From Algoriphagus sp. (GTDB lineage: Bacteria; Bacteroidota; Bacteroidia; Cytophagales; Cyclobacteriaceae): a DNA stretch of 64,000 nt. Each line of letters starts with the position of its first letter. Position 1 is the first letter of the stretch. This document shows, piece by piece, positions 53,538 through 61,940 of the stretch. The stretch covers positions 106,782 through 170,781 of the forward strand of contig JAQSDM010000010.1 in the NCBI GenBank assembly GCA_029945945.1. The letters are read 5' to 3'. Under the pieces are notes generated by a model. That model did no database searches. It saw only the letters and a list, made by a program, of their open reading frames with translations, and was not told the origin of the DNA. A program made the position numbers and the translations under genes.

Positions 53538-53921
53538 CTATTTTTTAGTGTAAATCCAGGCCCAAGCTAATAAGATAGGGTGGATGACGACTAATCTTAG
53601 CCATCCTGCCCACTCAGGAGTACAAATTCCCCCCTCAACGCAAGATCCAATCTGTATGAAATAGACATGAGAAGGAATGAAAGCGATCAACATTAAAATA
53701 ACGCCCCATGCGGAGACGACTCTGGTTTTAGGAATCAGTAATCCAATACCCAAAATTATTTCAGCAATTCCTGCCAAAATATTGATCAATTCATGGTTTG
53801 GAATGTAATCAGGGATAATCGGCAAGTAAGATTCAGGTGATATAAAATGGTTGATGCCCGCCACCAGATATAAAAATGCCATGAGAAATAGACTCGGTTT
53901 TTTCAGTTTTGATAAGTTCAT
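53538..53921 (-). CDS. DoxX family membrane protein
   Basis: Four transmembrane helices (about 8-24, 46-63, 69-85 and 103-122) and the segments FLYLVAGINHFISPESYLPI and GIAEIILGIGLLIPKTR match DoxX/MauE-like proteins. The family is linked to quinone-dependent redox or stress, without a settled reaction. Length 127 aa. It leads the pair with DUF2237. Confidence 0.82.
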   Translation of the reverse strand: MNLSKLKKPSLFLMAFLYLVAGINHFISPESYLPIIPDYIPNHELINILAGIAEIILGIGLLIPKTRVVSAWGVILMLIAFIPSHVYFIQIGSCVEGGICTPEWAGWLRLVVIHPILLAWAWIYTKK

Positions 53922-54013
53922 AAAAGTGGTTGAATGATAAAAATTAATACTGGTTTCAATAATACCTGGTAAAAGATCAAAAACACATTAACCAAAAAAA
54001 TAATCTTTAATTA

Positions 54014-54388
54014 TCAGGCGCCACGATATTTCAATTTTCCTGCAAGGTGTAAGTAGAGCACCTTAGAGTAACGAAGCATCAATGGCATTAAAACAATATT
54101 CCCAACAACAATCGTCGTCAGATACATCCAAAGTTCCGGCTTAGTCACTAACACATTGATCGCAGTAAGAACCGTAATGATCAAAGCCACGGAAAAAGCA
54201 TAACTGATGTACATAGCACCGTAAAAAAAATCAGGCTCAGGGCTGAAATTTGCCCCGCAAACACTGCATTTTTTATTGACTTCACTCAACTTTCGATAAC
54301 TAATCACAGAAACCGGAAACAGCTTCCCTTCACGGCATTGAGGACATTTTGCTCCGAAAATCGCCTTAAATCCACTTTTATTACTCAT
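54014..54388 (-). CDS. DUF983 family protein
   Basis: An N-terminal zinc-ribbon-like segment with CPQCREGKLF (about 15-24) and CSVCGANFSPEPDFFYGAMY (about 41-60) is followed by two transmembrane helices. This is the DUF983 pattern, also found near cytochrome oxidase genes in other phyla. Function unknown. An exact -7 element (TAATTTTG, minus strand, 54414-54407) lies 19 bases upstream of the start, but without a clear -33 box. Confidence 0.87.
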   Translation of the reverse strand: MSNKSGFKAIFGAKCPQCREGKLFPVSVISYRKLSEVNKKCSVCGANFSPEPDFFYGAMYISYAFSVALIITVLTAINVLVTKPELWMYLTTIVVGNIVLMPLMLRYSKVLYLHLAGKLKYRGA

Positions 54389-54450
54389 CAGTTTTTCAAT
54401 ATTTCACAAAATTAACTTTCTGTTTTCTTAGACTTTGTATCTATCATCAC

Positions 54451-54477
54451 CAAAGAAAAAGGGGCTATTCGCCCCTT
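54451..54477 (-). terminator. Terminator of the DUF4920 operon
   Basis: AAGGGGC/GCCCCTT (54459-54465 with 54471-54477) is followed on the minus strand by TTTTTCTTTG. It overlaps the stop of the 68-aa gene. Confidence 0.8.
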
Positions 54478-54682
54478 ATTGTCTCATTTCATCGAGATCG
54501 TAGTCTTTTCCTTTACCCCATTGGAGCAATTCAGCAATTGTATAATGTTCAAGGGTATCAAGATCTTTTACTTTGAAATTATCTCCTAATAACCTGGCGA
54601 TAATTTCCAAATTGCGGACTTCTCCTTGATTCACCAGCACATATCTCCTACCCACTCGCAGATTATCCAAAGCTATCGGCAT
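54476..54682 (-). CDS. Small conserved-looking protein, 68 aa
   Basis: The acidic soluble protein starts ALDNLRVGRRYVLVNQGEV and ends KGKDYDLDEMRQ; it looks like a short SH3-like beta barrel with a helix. I do not recognise a named domain. It begins 1 base after the DUF4920 stop and shares its terminator, so it is a real operon member rather than a chance frame. Confidence 0.65.
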   Translation of the reverse strand: MPIALDNLRVGRRYVLVNQGEVRNLEIIARLLGDNFKVKDLDTLEHYTIAELLQWGKGKDYDLDEMRQ

Positions 54683-54683
54683 A

Positions 54684-55196
54684 TCAGGCTTTCTCTTTTA
54701 TTACTACTCCTACCGCCTCAAAAGTGATTTCCTTTTTTGGTTCAGTGATTGCAGCTACTTCTTCCTTACTTTTTCCCTGATCTTCTGCAAAATGACGAAG
54801 TGTTTCAACATCTGTTTCGGTTAAAGTCGCAACTCCTTCCAAAACAATCGGAAATCCATTTGAAGTAGTCGGCACGAAGAAACCATAATCTTTGAAAGTC
54901 ACTCGCATCTTCTCACCAGAAGGAAGGTCAATCGTGAGCCAACAACCCTTTTTGACACAGACTTCTTTGATCTCACCAGAGATTTTACCTTCAAATGTTC
55001 CCTTTTCCATGACTTCAGTCACCATTTGAGAAGTCGTCAATATTTCTGATTCATTGACTTCTGCACCATAGTTGCCAGGAATAGATTCTGAAACCACTTC
55101 CGATTTTTCTTCGTTTTCTGCTGCTTTCTCTGACTTTTCACAAGCAGTTGTCAAAGCAAAAACTAAAGCGAAGAGAGGTAAATAGGGTCTTTTCAT
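54684..55196 (-). CDS. DUF4920 family lipoprotein
   Basis: ATG 55196 gives a lipoprotein signal with Cys19 (FALTTACEKSE); the in-frame extension to 55250 runs over the predicted promoter and is not used. The mature domain holds CVKKGCWLTIDLPSGEKM (the conserved Cys pair) and VTFKDYGFFVPT, which are hallmarks of DUF4920. It is periplasmic-side and membrane-attached, of unknown role. Length 170 aa from this start. Confidence 0.86.
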   Translation of the reverse strand: MKRPYLPLFALVFALTTACEKSEKAAENEEKSEVVSESIPGNYGAEVNESEILTTSQMVTEVMEKGTFEGKISGEIKEVCVKKGCWLTIDLPSGEKMRVTFKDYGFFVPTTSNGFPIVLEGVATLTETDVETLRHFAEDQGKSKEEVAAITEPKKEITFEAVGVVIKEKA

Positions 55197-55216
55197 TTCA
55201 TTCGGGTTTAGAATTA

Positions 55217-55251
55217 CAAAAATAGGTTTTTGATTCATGAGAAAAAGCAAA
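55217..55251 (-). promoter_or_regulatory. Candidate promoter of the DUF4920 operon
   Basis: On the minus strand an exact -7 box TATTTTTG (55224-55217) and TTTG (55251-55248) are 23 bases apart, slightly long. It places the start of transcription near 55210, upstream of ATG 55196. Confidence 0.42.
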
Positions 55252-55419
55252 AAGAGGAAGATTTGTAAGAAATTTAAAATTCAGAATATTCTGAAAAACC
55301 CTGTTTTTTTGAAATAAAATCGATTGAGAAAAAGAAATGAAACAATTTCTTCAATATATCATCAGATTTTTTAACAATCCTGTAATTTTACAAACGATTC
55401 CGAATTATTGACCCTGCTC

Positions 55420-57312
55420 ATGTCTCAAACCATTAAGTTCATTATTGACTTTGACAGTACCTTTACACAAGTAGAAGCTTTGGATATTTTAGGGGAAATC
55501 AGCTTATCGAAAGATCCCGCTCGAGATGAAAAACTTCAAGCCATCAAAGATATCACTGACAAAGGCATGGACGGATCGATTACATTCCGCGAAAGTCTGG
55601 AGTTACGATTGGATATCCTCAAGGCTAACAAATCACAAATTACCGACCTGATTGCGGCACTAAAGAAAAAAGTATCCAAATCCTTCGATAGAAATAAAGA
55701 GTTCCTTCTTGAAAATGCGAATGACATTTTCATCATTTCAAATGGATTCAAAGATTTCATTATCCCGATTGTTGCAGATTATGGCATACAAAAAGAGAAT
55801 GTCTTCGCAAATGAATTTGTTTATGATGAGCATGGCAACATCGTTGATTTCAACAGAGAAAATCCACTTTCCAAAAACAATGGCAAAGCCGAAACCATCA
55901 GAAGAGTAAATCTGGAAGGTGATATCTATGTAATTGGGGATGGTTACACAGATTATGAAATCAAGGCATCTGGACTTGCAAATAAGTTTTATGCATTTAC
56001 TGAAAATGTCTCCCGAGCCAGAGTTACAAAAGAAGCAGATCACATAGCACCCAGTTTAGACGAAATTCTATATATCAATAACTTGAACACAAAATTCTCC
56101 TATCCAAAAAGCCGAATTAAGGTTTTGCTTTTGGAAAATGTGCATCCTATCGGAATCGAACTTTTCAAAGAAGAAGGTTACCAGGTAGAAGTTGTGAGCT
56201 CTGCTATGAGTGAAGAAGAGCTCTGCGAAAAAATCAAAAACGTTTCGATTTTGGGGATCAGATCCAAAACCAACGTAACCAAGAAGGTTCTTGAAAATGC
56301 AAACCGACTGATTGCAATCGGAGCTTTCTGCATCGGTACTAACCAAATCGACCTCGAGACTTGTCAGGAAAAAGGGATCGCCGTTTTCAACGCACCTTTC
56401 AGCAATACCCGATCTGTAGTAGAAATGGCAATTGCGGAGATCATTTTCCTGATGCGGAATTTTGTAGATAAGAGCGCAGGAATGCACGTTGGAAAGTGGG
56501 ACAAATCCGCCACTGGAAGTTTCGAGATTCGGGGTAAAAAACTTGGAATCGTCGGCTACGGAAATATCGGAGCTCAGCTTTCTGTCCTTGCAGAAAACAT
56601 GGGAATGAATGTCTTCTATTACGATGTGATCGAAAAGCTCGCTCTTGGAAATGCTACCAAGCTGAACTCGCTTGAGGAACTTCTCAAAACCTGTGACATT
56701 GTTTCCTTGCACGTAGATGGTCGAAAGGATAACGATTGCCTCCTTGACCGAGAAAAAATTGGATTGATGAAGCACGGCGCTATTCTTGTAAATCTGAGCC
56801 GTGGTCATGTGGTGGAAATTCCTGCACTTCGCGATGCGATTTTGTCCGGCCAATTGGCAGGATGCGCTGTGGACGTATTTCCTGAAGAGCCAAAAAACAA
56901 TAAGGAAATGTTTGAGTCAGAACTTCGAGGATTGCCAAATACCATCCTCACTCCTCATATCGGAGGAAGCACGCTGGAGGCTCAGGAAAACATCGCCCGA
57001 TTCGTTCCTGGTAAAATCATGGAATATGTGAATACCGGTAATACTTACAATTCTGTGAACTTCCCCAATATTCAGCTTCCTTTTCTGAAAGATGCTCATC
57101 GATTGATTCATATCCATCAAAATGAACCTGGAGTTCTGGCAAAAATCAATCAGATTTTAGCAAACTACCAAATCAATATCGTCGGTCAATATCTCAAGAC
57201 AAATGAAAAGATAGGTTACGTGATTACCGATATTAACAAACCTTATTCAAAGGATGCTATTGAAGCTATGAAGCTTATACCCGGAACTATCCGATTCAGA
57301 ATGCTTTATTGA
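55420..57312 (+). CDS. serA: Phosphoserine phosphatase-phosphoglycerate dehydrogenase fusion (SerB-SerA)
   Basis: This 630-residue protein joins two steps of serine synthesis. Residues 1-215 are a HAD phosphatase of the SerB type: Asp10-Phe-Asp12-Ser-Thr14, Ser in IISNGFKDF, Lys in NNGKAETIRR and IGDGYTDYE. Residues about 230-540 are a D-3-phosphoglycerate dehydrogenase with Rossmann motif GIVGYGNIG (376-384), VNLSRGHVV and the catalytic His in TPHIGGST. Residues about 555-630 form an ACT domain for serine feedback. The intervening transaminase (SerC) is not adjacent. ATG 55420 is used; TTG 55408 is 12 bases upstream. Confidence 0.92.
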   Translation: MSQTIKFIIDFDSTFTQVEALDILGEISLSKDPARDEKLQAIKDITDKGMDGSITFRESLELRLDILKANKSQITDLIAALKKKVSKSFDRNKEFLLENANDIFIISNGFKDFIIPIVADYGIQKENVFANEFVYDEHGNIVDFNRENPLSKNNGKAETIRRVNLEGDIYVIGDGYTDYEIKASGLANKFYAFTENVSRARVTKEADHIAPSLDEILYINNLNTKFSYPKSRIKVLLLENVHPIGIELFKEEGYQVEVVSSAMSEEELCEKIKNVSILGIRSKTNVTKKVLENANRLIAIGAFCIGTNQIDLETCQEKGIAVFNAPFSNTRSVVEMAIAEIIFLMRNFVDKSAGMHVGKWDKSATGSFEIRGKKLGIVGYGNIGAQLSVLAENMGMNVFYYDVIEKLALGNATKLNSLEELLKTCDIVSLHVDGRKDNDCLLDREKIGLMKHGAILVNLSRGHVVEIPALRDAILSGQLAGCAVDVFPEEPKNNKEMFESELRGLPNTILTPHIGGSTLEAQENIARFVPGKIMEYVNTGNTYNSVNFPNIQLPFLKDAHRLIHIHQNEPGVLAKINQILANYQINIVGQYLKTNEKIGYVITDINKPYSKDAIEAMKLIPGTIRFRMLY

Positions 57313-57318
57313 CGAAGA

Positions 57319-57347
57319 AGCCCCGGAGAAATTCGGGGCTTTTTTTA
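57319..57347 (+). terminator. Rho-independent terminator after the serBA fusion
   Basis: AGCCCCG/CGGGGCT (57319-57325 with 57334-57340) is followed by seven T. The convergent TspO-like gene's stop overlaps the T run. Confidence 0.85.
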
Positions 57348-57824
57348 TGATTTGAGGATCCTTAATTGACCCAAAATAATCATGCTGGCAAAGAATGTCC
57401 AAATCACGATCGCATAAATGAGATAGGAAAGGTTAGCTGAAAAATTGGAAATTTCGATCCCTACCCAAAGTGCTGTTAAAATCACTAAAATGTTGCCAAA
57501 TAGACCGAATTTCAAAGCCGATATCCCGGTTAATTTTTCAAGCCCAAGTGTGTAGTAGGGATAGGTGGCACAAATAAAAGCCAGAACCAAAATCATCAGA
57601 GCAAGATCACGCTCATTTCCAAGTACTAATTTGTATCGAAGGTAGGCAAGCATCAGGAACAAAATCACCCATACGATCGGAATTACAAATCCAGGAGGTT
57701 CAAACCAAAGTCTTTTTTTCGGAACATTTCCTTTGAATTTAAGTCCCAAAAAGAATGCTGGAATATTGGTCAGAACCAACATTCCCCAAAGCAGACCGAT
57801 ATTAAATAAAAGGCTTGAATTCAT
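57345..57824 (-). CDS. TspO/MBR-like (tryptophan-rich sensory) membrane protein
   Basis: Five transmembrane helices and the segment WFEPPGFVIPIVWVILFLML (about 40-59) fit the TspO/MBR plan, whose W-x-PP-x-F-x-x-V-W motif is recognisable; sequence similarity elsewhere is modest. TspO proteins bind porphyrins or cholesterol-like ligands in the membrane. I start at ATG 57824; the longer frame begins with TTG at 57833. Length about 159 aa. Family call is moderate. Confidence 0.6.
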   Translation of the reverse strand: MNSSLLFNIGLLWGMLVLTNIPAFFLGLKFKGNVPKKRLWFEPPGFVIPIVWVILFLMLAYLRYKLVLGNERDLALMILVLAFICATYPYYTLGLEKLTGISALKFGLFGNILVILTALWVGIEISNFSANLSYLIYAIVIWTFFASMIILGQLRILKS

Positions 57825-57903
57825 AGAATTCAAACATACAAACGAATAAATGGCTCTACAACCGTTCAGAACTATTTTCAGATTTTACTTTTTTGCTGAA
57901 AAA

Positions 57904-58350
57904 TCAGTTATCAATCAATCTCCTGTGGTAATTAATTTGACCGAGATGGTAGTTCAAATGTCCGTAAAGATGAGTTAGAAAATACCCGTAAGTCATTGGT
58001 TTCCCAAAAACCTGAAGTGGGTAAATCTTCGACCAAAGGCAATCATCCATTCCTTCCAGACTTTTGCTAACTATATCTCTTGCAAAAGCAATCTCATTCA
58101 AAAGCTCGGCTTTAGCGATCCCTTTAACAGAAAACTCCTTTTCCCTATCTCTTACATAAGCAAAACCACCAATTTCTTTTCCGATAAAATGTTGCGTATT
58201 TCCTAGTAGGTGCAGGCAAAGATTTCCTCCTGAATTGGAGATAGATTGTTCTGTTTTCCAAAGATTATCCAGGTTTGAATAAGAATTAATTTCGGTATAG
58301 AGTCTATCGAAATCCTTCTCAAAAAGCTCTTTGAATTCATTGATGATCAT
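57904..58350 (-). CDS. DinB-like (DUF1572-type) four-helix protein
   Basis: The 148-residue protein shows the DinB/YfiT-like four-helix pattern with three His metal ligands placed as expected: CLHLLGNTQHFIGKE (about 45-59) and HLYGHLNYHLGQINYH near the C-terminus. Some relatives are thiol-dependent transferases using bacillithiol or other thiols; the substrate is unknown. It is 11 bases upstream of the muramidase stop on the same strand. Confidence 0.82.
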   Translation of the reverse strand: MIINEFKELFEKDFDRLYTEINSYSNLDNLWKTEQSISNSGGNLCLHLLGNTQHFIGKEIGGFAYVRDREKEFSVKGIAKAELLNEIAFARDIVSKSLEGMDDCLWSKIYPLQVFGKPMTYGYFLTHLYGHLNYHLGQINYHRRLIDN

Positions 58351-58361
58351 AATTAAAAAAT

Positions 58362-59186
58362 TTAATGTGAATATTTATAATATGCCTTAGCCAGCTTTTC
58401 ATCGTACTTGTTTTTGGCAAAAGCCGGACCATTGTAGCATTTAGCAAATTTTGCCCAGTCTTTATTTTTTAAATGAACCAGACATCCGAAAGTTGAGATA
58501 TACTTGCCAAATGCATCGAGTTGGTTCCTTTCATGCTTTTTCATTTCCTCAACAAATTCTCCAACAGAGGAATAGCCAAGTTTGACCGAATGAAAACCCA
58601 TTATTTGATAACTTCCCCACGAAGCCGATGCCAATGCAGCTTCTCTTACTCTTGGATCGGGAATAATAGTAGCCGCTTTTTCCAATCGATCATATTCCTT
58701 TGCTCCATTCAGGTAATGAACACGAGTCCAGTTTTTATACAAAACATCGCTATTGGAAGTATTAGAAATAGTTTTGGGATCAATACCCCGGGCTGTCAAT
58801 TCTTTCCAAAAAATATGCCCTTCAAATAGAATCTTAGGCCTTCCATCAACCAAAAAACCTTTTCCGCTGCTTTCGACCTCATTCACAGCTTTAATAGCGG
58901 GGAGTTCTACACCATATCGATGCGCAAAATCCTGAAGGTCATGTTCACTCAAAAACTTATCCCCCAAAGTATCGGCGGGATGAGCTTGCCCCATCAATAG
59001 AGTCCACGTTTTTACGCCGGCTTCACCATCTACAACCAGGTTGTTCTTTTTTTGAAAGCTCCTGACAGCAGAATCCGTCATTTCTCCAAAATACCCAGTT
59101 GCAGGAAGATTGTACCCCAACTTCGATAACAATTCTTGTAAAAAAGAGACCATTGGGCCTCTGGATTTTAGTTTTAAATATTGCAT
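58362..59186 (-). CDS. N-acetylmuramidase with peptidoglycan-binding domain
   Basis: Residues about 1-65 are a PGBD-1 peptidoglycan-binding domain (LQELLSKLGYNLPATGYFG, VVDGEAGVKTW). Residues about 90-274 are an N-acetylmuramidase domain (DUF3380) with the candidate catalytic Glu in AVNEVESSGKGF and the conserved ILFEGHIFW and WGSYQIMGFH segments. There is no signal peptide or membrane segment, as in phage endolysins, but no phage genes are near. It would need a holin, lysis or another route to reach the wall. Confidence 0.85.
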   Translation of the reverse strand: MQYLKLKSRGPMVSFLQELLSKLGYNLPATGYFGEMTDSAVRSFQKKNNLVVDGEAGVKTWTLLMGQAHPADTLGDKFLSEHDLQDFAHRYGVELPAIKAVNEVESSGKGFLVDGRPKILFEGHIFWKELTARGIDPKTISNTSNSDVLYKNWTRVHYLNGAKEYDRLEKAATIIPDPRVREAALASASWGSYQIMGFHSVKLGYSSVGEFVEEMKKHERNQLDAFGKYISTFGCLVHLKNKDWAKFAKCYNGPAFAKNKYDEKLAKAYYKYSH

Positions 59187-59205
59187 AACGATAGCTTTAA
59201 AAATA

Positions 59206-59236
59206 AAAAGTCCTTCAATTTACTTGAAGGACTTTT
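59206..59236 (-). terminator. Terminator of the DEAD-box helicase gene
   Basis: A 13-bp stem (59206-59218 with 59224-59236) around TTTAC is followed on the minus strand by T-rich sequence. Confidence 0.82.
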
Positions 59237-59262
59237 AAATTACAACGTATGAACCAGGCTTT

Positions 59263-60651
59263 TTAAGGCTCAATTACATTTTTCCTCTGGCCATATTTTC
59301 CAGGAGTTTGGGCCTTTTCTTCAGCTGGTTTTTGAAAAGCCTGCACAGGTTTTTCTTCAACAGGTTTTTGTTGATTTCCTGCCGGTTTGTGGGCAGGCTT
59401 TGGTTCCTGCCTTGGTGGATGTCCCCCTGATTTTGCCTGAGGTTTGTTTTTATTAGAATTTGAGTTTTTCGATTTGAATTTTGCCTCACCGGAAGATTTT
59501 CCTGCTTCGCCTTTGTACTCCGGGCCTGCATCCAATCCCTCAGGAAGTGGATTTTGGGTGATCTTCATCCCGATCAATTGCTCGATCCTTGCAAACTTGG
59601 GCTGATCTTTTGGATTGACGAAGGTGATCGCCTCACCTTTTTTATCAGCTCGCGCTGTACGCCCTACTCGGTGCACATAATCTTCCGGATCTCCCGGAGT
59701 ATCGTAATTGAGAACCAATTCGATTCCAACAACATCAATTCCTCTTGAGATAATATCAGTACCGATCAGAACTTTCACCGCTTTGTTTTTGAAAGCTGAC
59801 ATGATTTTTTCACGCTCCACTTGTTCCAAATCAGAGTGGAAAGCCTCAATGTCAAATTGTTTTCGCAATACTTTATGAAGGGCTTTTACTTTGTCTTTGG
59901 TGGATGCAAAAATAATAACTGCATCGCGACCTTTTTGCGAGAGAATATGACGGACCAATTCTTCTTTTTGTCCATCATAAACGGAATACATCGACTGTGA
60001 CACACCTTCTGCAGTCTTTCCAAGAGCAATTGAAATTTCCTCAGGCTTATTGAGAATTTTCATGCTGAACTGACGAATTTTAGGAGGCATCGTAGCTGAG
60101 AAAAGTACAGTCTGACGATTGGCAGGGAGATAATTGACAATCTTAAGGATGTCATCCGAAAATCCCATATCCATCATTCGATCTGCCTCATCGAGAATCA
60201 AATGCTCCAATGAACTCAGGTCAATTTTTCCGCCGGCCAGCAAAGCAATTAATCTGCCTGGTGTGGCAACAACGATTTCAGCTCCGGTTTCCAGCGCCTT
60301 TTTTTGTTGCTCCCAAACAATCCCGTCTCCACCACCATAAATCGGGATGGAGCTGATTCCTAAAAAGTAGGCAAAGCCCTGAATTTGCTGATCAATTTGA
60401 ATTGCAAGCTCCCTTGTAGGAGCAAGAATCAGGGTATTCAGCTTGCCTGAAGGCTTTTTGGTGATTTTATTAAGAATCGGAAGAATAAATGCAGCAGTTT
60501 TCCCGGTACCTGTCTGTGCACAAGCAATGAGATCTTTATTATCTAAAATAACTGGGATAGCCCTTTCCTGAATGGGAGTAGGCTGGTTAAAACCCATTGC
60601 ATCCAATCCTTCCTGAAGTGAAGGTTCGAAATTAAATGATGAGAAATCCAA
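59263..60651 (-). CDS. DEAD-box ATP-dependent RNA helicase (RhlE-like)
   Basis: All DEAD-box motifs are present: Q motif GFNQPTPIQERAIP, Walker A AQTGTGKT (about 45-52), PTRELA, TPGRL, DEAD in LILDEADRMMD, SAT, and HRVGRTAR in domain 2. It unwinds RNA in the cytoplasm, in ribosome assembly or mRNA decay. The 75-residue C-terminal tail is rich in Lys, Pro, Gln and Asn, the usual disordered RNA-binding tail. Length 462 aa. It has its own strong promoter. Confidence 0.92.
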   Translation of the reverse strand: MDFSSFNFEPSLQEGLDAMGFNQPTPIQERAIPVILDNKDLIACAQTGTGKTAAFILPILNKITKKPSGKLNTLILAPTRELAIQIDQQIQGFAYFLGISSIPIYGGGDGIVWEQQKKALETGAEIVVATPGRLIALLAGGKIDLSSLEHLILDEADRMMDMGFSDDILKIVNYLPANRQTVLFSATMPPKIRQFSMKILNKPEEISIALGKTAEGVSQSMYSVYDGQKEELVRHILSQKGRDAVIIFASTKDKVKALHKVLRKQFDIEAFHSDLEQVEREKIMSAFKNKAVKVLIGTDIISRGIDVVGIELVLNYDTPGDPEDYVHRVGRTARADKKGEAITFVNPKDQPKFARIEQLIGMKITQNPLPEGLDAGPEYKGEAGKSSGEAKFKSKNSNSNKNKPQAKSGGHPPRQEPKPAHKPAGNQQKPVEEKPVQAFQKPAEEKAQTPGKYGQRKNVIEP

Positions 60652-60705
60652 CGTGTAGGTGATTAGCTAAAGGTAAAAAGCAGTCGAAAATTCAGACTGT
60701 TCAAA

Positions 60706-60738
60706 CAAATATAGCCCCGAAAAGCTCAGAAAGCCAAA
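60706..60738 (-). promoter_or_regulatory. Promoter of the RNA helicase gene
   Basis: On the minus strand TTTG (60738-60735), a 21-base spacer and TATATTTG (60713-60706) match the Bacteroidota consensus exactly. The leader would be about 48 bases. Confidence 0.68.
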
Positions 60739-60842
60739 CACTTCCATTTTTGATTAAAACCTTTTATATCCTGCAATGACCAATCCTTCCTTCTCTATGG
60801 TTTCAATGCTTCATTTGGCTTATATTTCAACTTATTCAAAAC

Positions 60843-61922
60843 ATGTGTTGGGATCAGATGAGAGCAGTATCAGGTAATTCGAAAATTCTTTTCTTCTTGG
60901 TTTTATGGAGCGCTTTTTCACTGGAATCTGTTGGACAAACTTTCCATTTAAAAGGAAGAGTCTTGGACTCTGATACGCAAGAATCATTAACAGGAGTAAG
61001 CATTACCCTAAGGCAAACCTCCTTTGGAAATTACTCAGATGAGGCCGGTAACTTTAATTTAGAGAAAGTACCAGCAGACAAATATTCGATATCCTTCACA
61101 GCGGAGGGATATAATCGGTACGAGCAAATTGTAAAGCTCGAAAAGGACCTTGATCTGGGAACCATTTATCTGGTGAAATTTGGAGCAGAAGGTTCGGGAG
61201 CAGCTTTACAAAAAACCATCCGGTCAACTAATATTATTAATCTGCTCAATGCCAGGCCCAATTTCATTGGAGGAAACATGGTATATGGGATTCCACCTGA
61301 GCCTAAAAGGCTGGAAGGAAATACTTATCTGGATCTGAAATGGAATATGGCTACCATCCTTCTTTATCGTGATCAGCAGCTTTTGGAAGGATATCGGGCG
61401 AGGTACAATATCCTTTCAAATATGTTTGAACTGATGGAACCTACTAATAACCAGATTTCTTCGATGCCCGGACTTCGGATTCAAAACATCGTCTGGATGG
61501 ATTCATCCTACAACGTCCCCCGATTTTTTGTCAACGGGATGGATTTCAAAGACGAAGGCTCCCCTATTTCAGGCTTTTTCGAAGTGTTGGTGGATGGTCA
61601 AATGCCACTCATGCGAAGGACCATGGCGATTTTCAAAGAATCTAATTATAATACCGCTCTGATGGTAGGCAATCGAAATGATCAATTTATCAAGAGGAAT
61701 GTCTATTACTACCTGGAAGGAGTCGATGTAAAAGAGATGCCAACCAATCGAAAAAAGCTATTTGCGATTTTTGGAGAAAAAGCCGAATTCATGGAGAAAT
61801 TTGCGGAATCAAACACGCTGAATATTAGGGAGCCGAGCTCAATTTTTCAATTATTTACCCACTACAATTCTCAGTTTGAAGGATTCAGGCCCATCATGAG
61901 TCAGCTTCGAGATGAAAATTAG
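60843..61922 (+). CDS. Exported protein with carboxypeptidase-regulatory-like domain
   Basis: A signal peptide (about 10-32, ending SVGQ) leads to a CarboxypepD_reg-like domain (about 35-110, LKGRVLDSDTQESLTGVSIT). The remaining 250 residues are beta-rich with no recognised motif. There is no TonB plug or barrel. It probably sits in the periplasm or on the outer membrane. The true start may be ATG 60858 (MRAVSGNSK). A near-match -7 box (TATATTTC, 60821-60828) lies just upstream. Confidence 0.72.
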   Translation: MCWDQMRAVSGNSKILFFLVLWSAFSLESVGQTFHLKGRVLDSDTQESLTGVSITLRQTSFGNYSDEAGNFNLEKVPADKYSISFTAEGYNRYEQIVKLEKDLDLGTIYLVKFGAEGSGAALQKTIRSTNIINLLNARPNFIGGNMVYGIPPEPKRLEGNTYLDLKWNMATILLYRDQQLLEGYRARYNILSNMFELMEPTNNQISSMPGLRIQNIVWMDSSYNVPRFFVNGMDFKDEGSPISGFFEVLVDGQMPLMRRTMAIFKESNYNTALMVGNRNDQFIKRNVYYYLEGVDVKEMPTNRKKLFAIFGEKAEFMEKFAESNTLNIREPSSIFQLFTHYNSQFEGFRPIMSQLRDEN

Positions 61923-61940
61923 AACCAAACAACCGATTAT

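Noticed and set aside
55337..55411. 24-codon frame upstream of the serBA fusion, considered as a serine leader peptide
   Set aside because: It contains no Ser codons and no clear hairpin follows, so it does not fit an attenuator.
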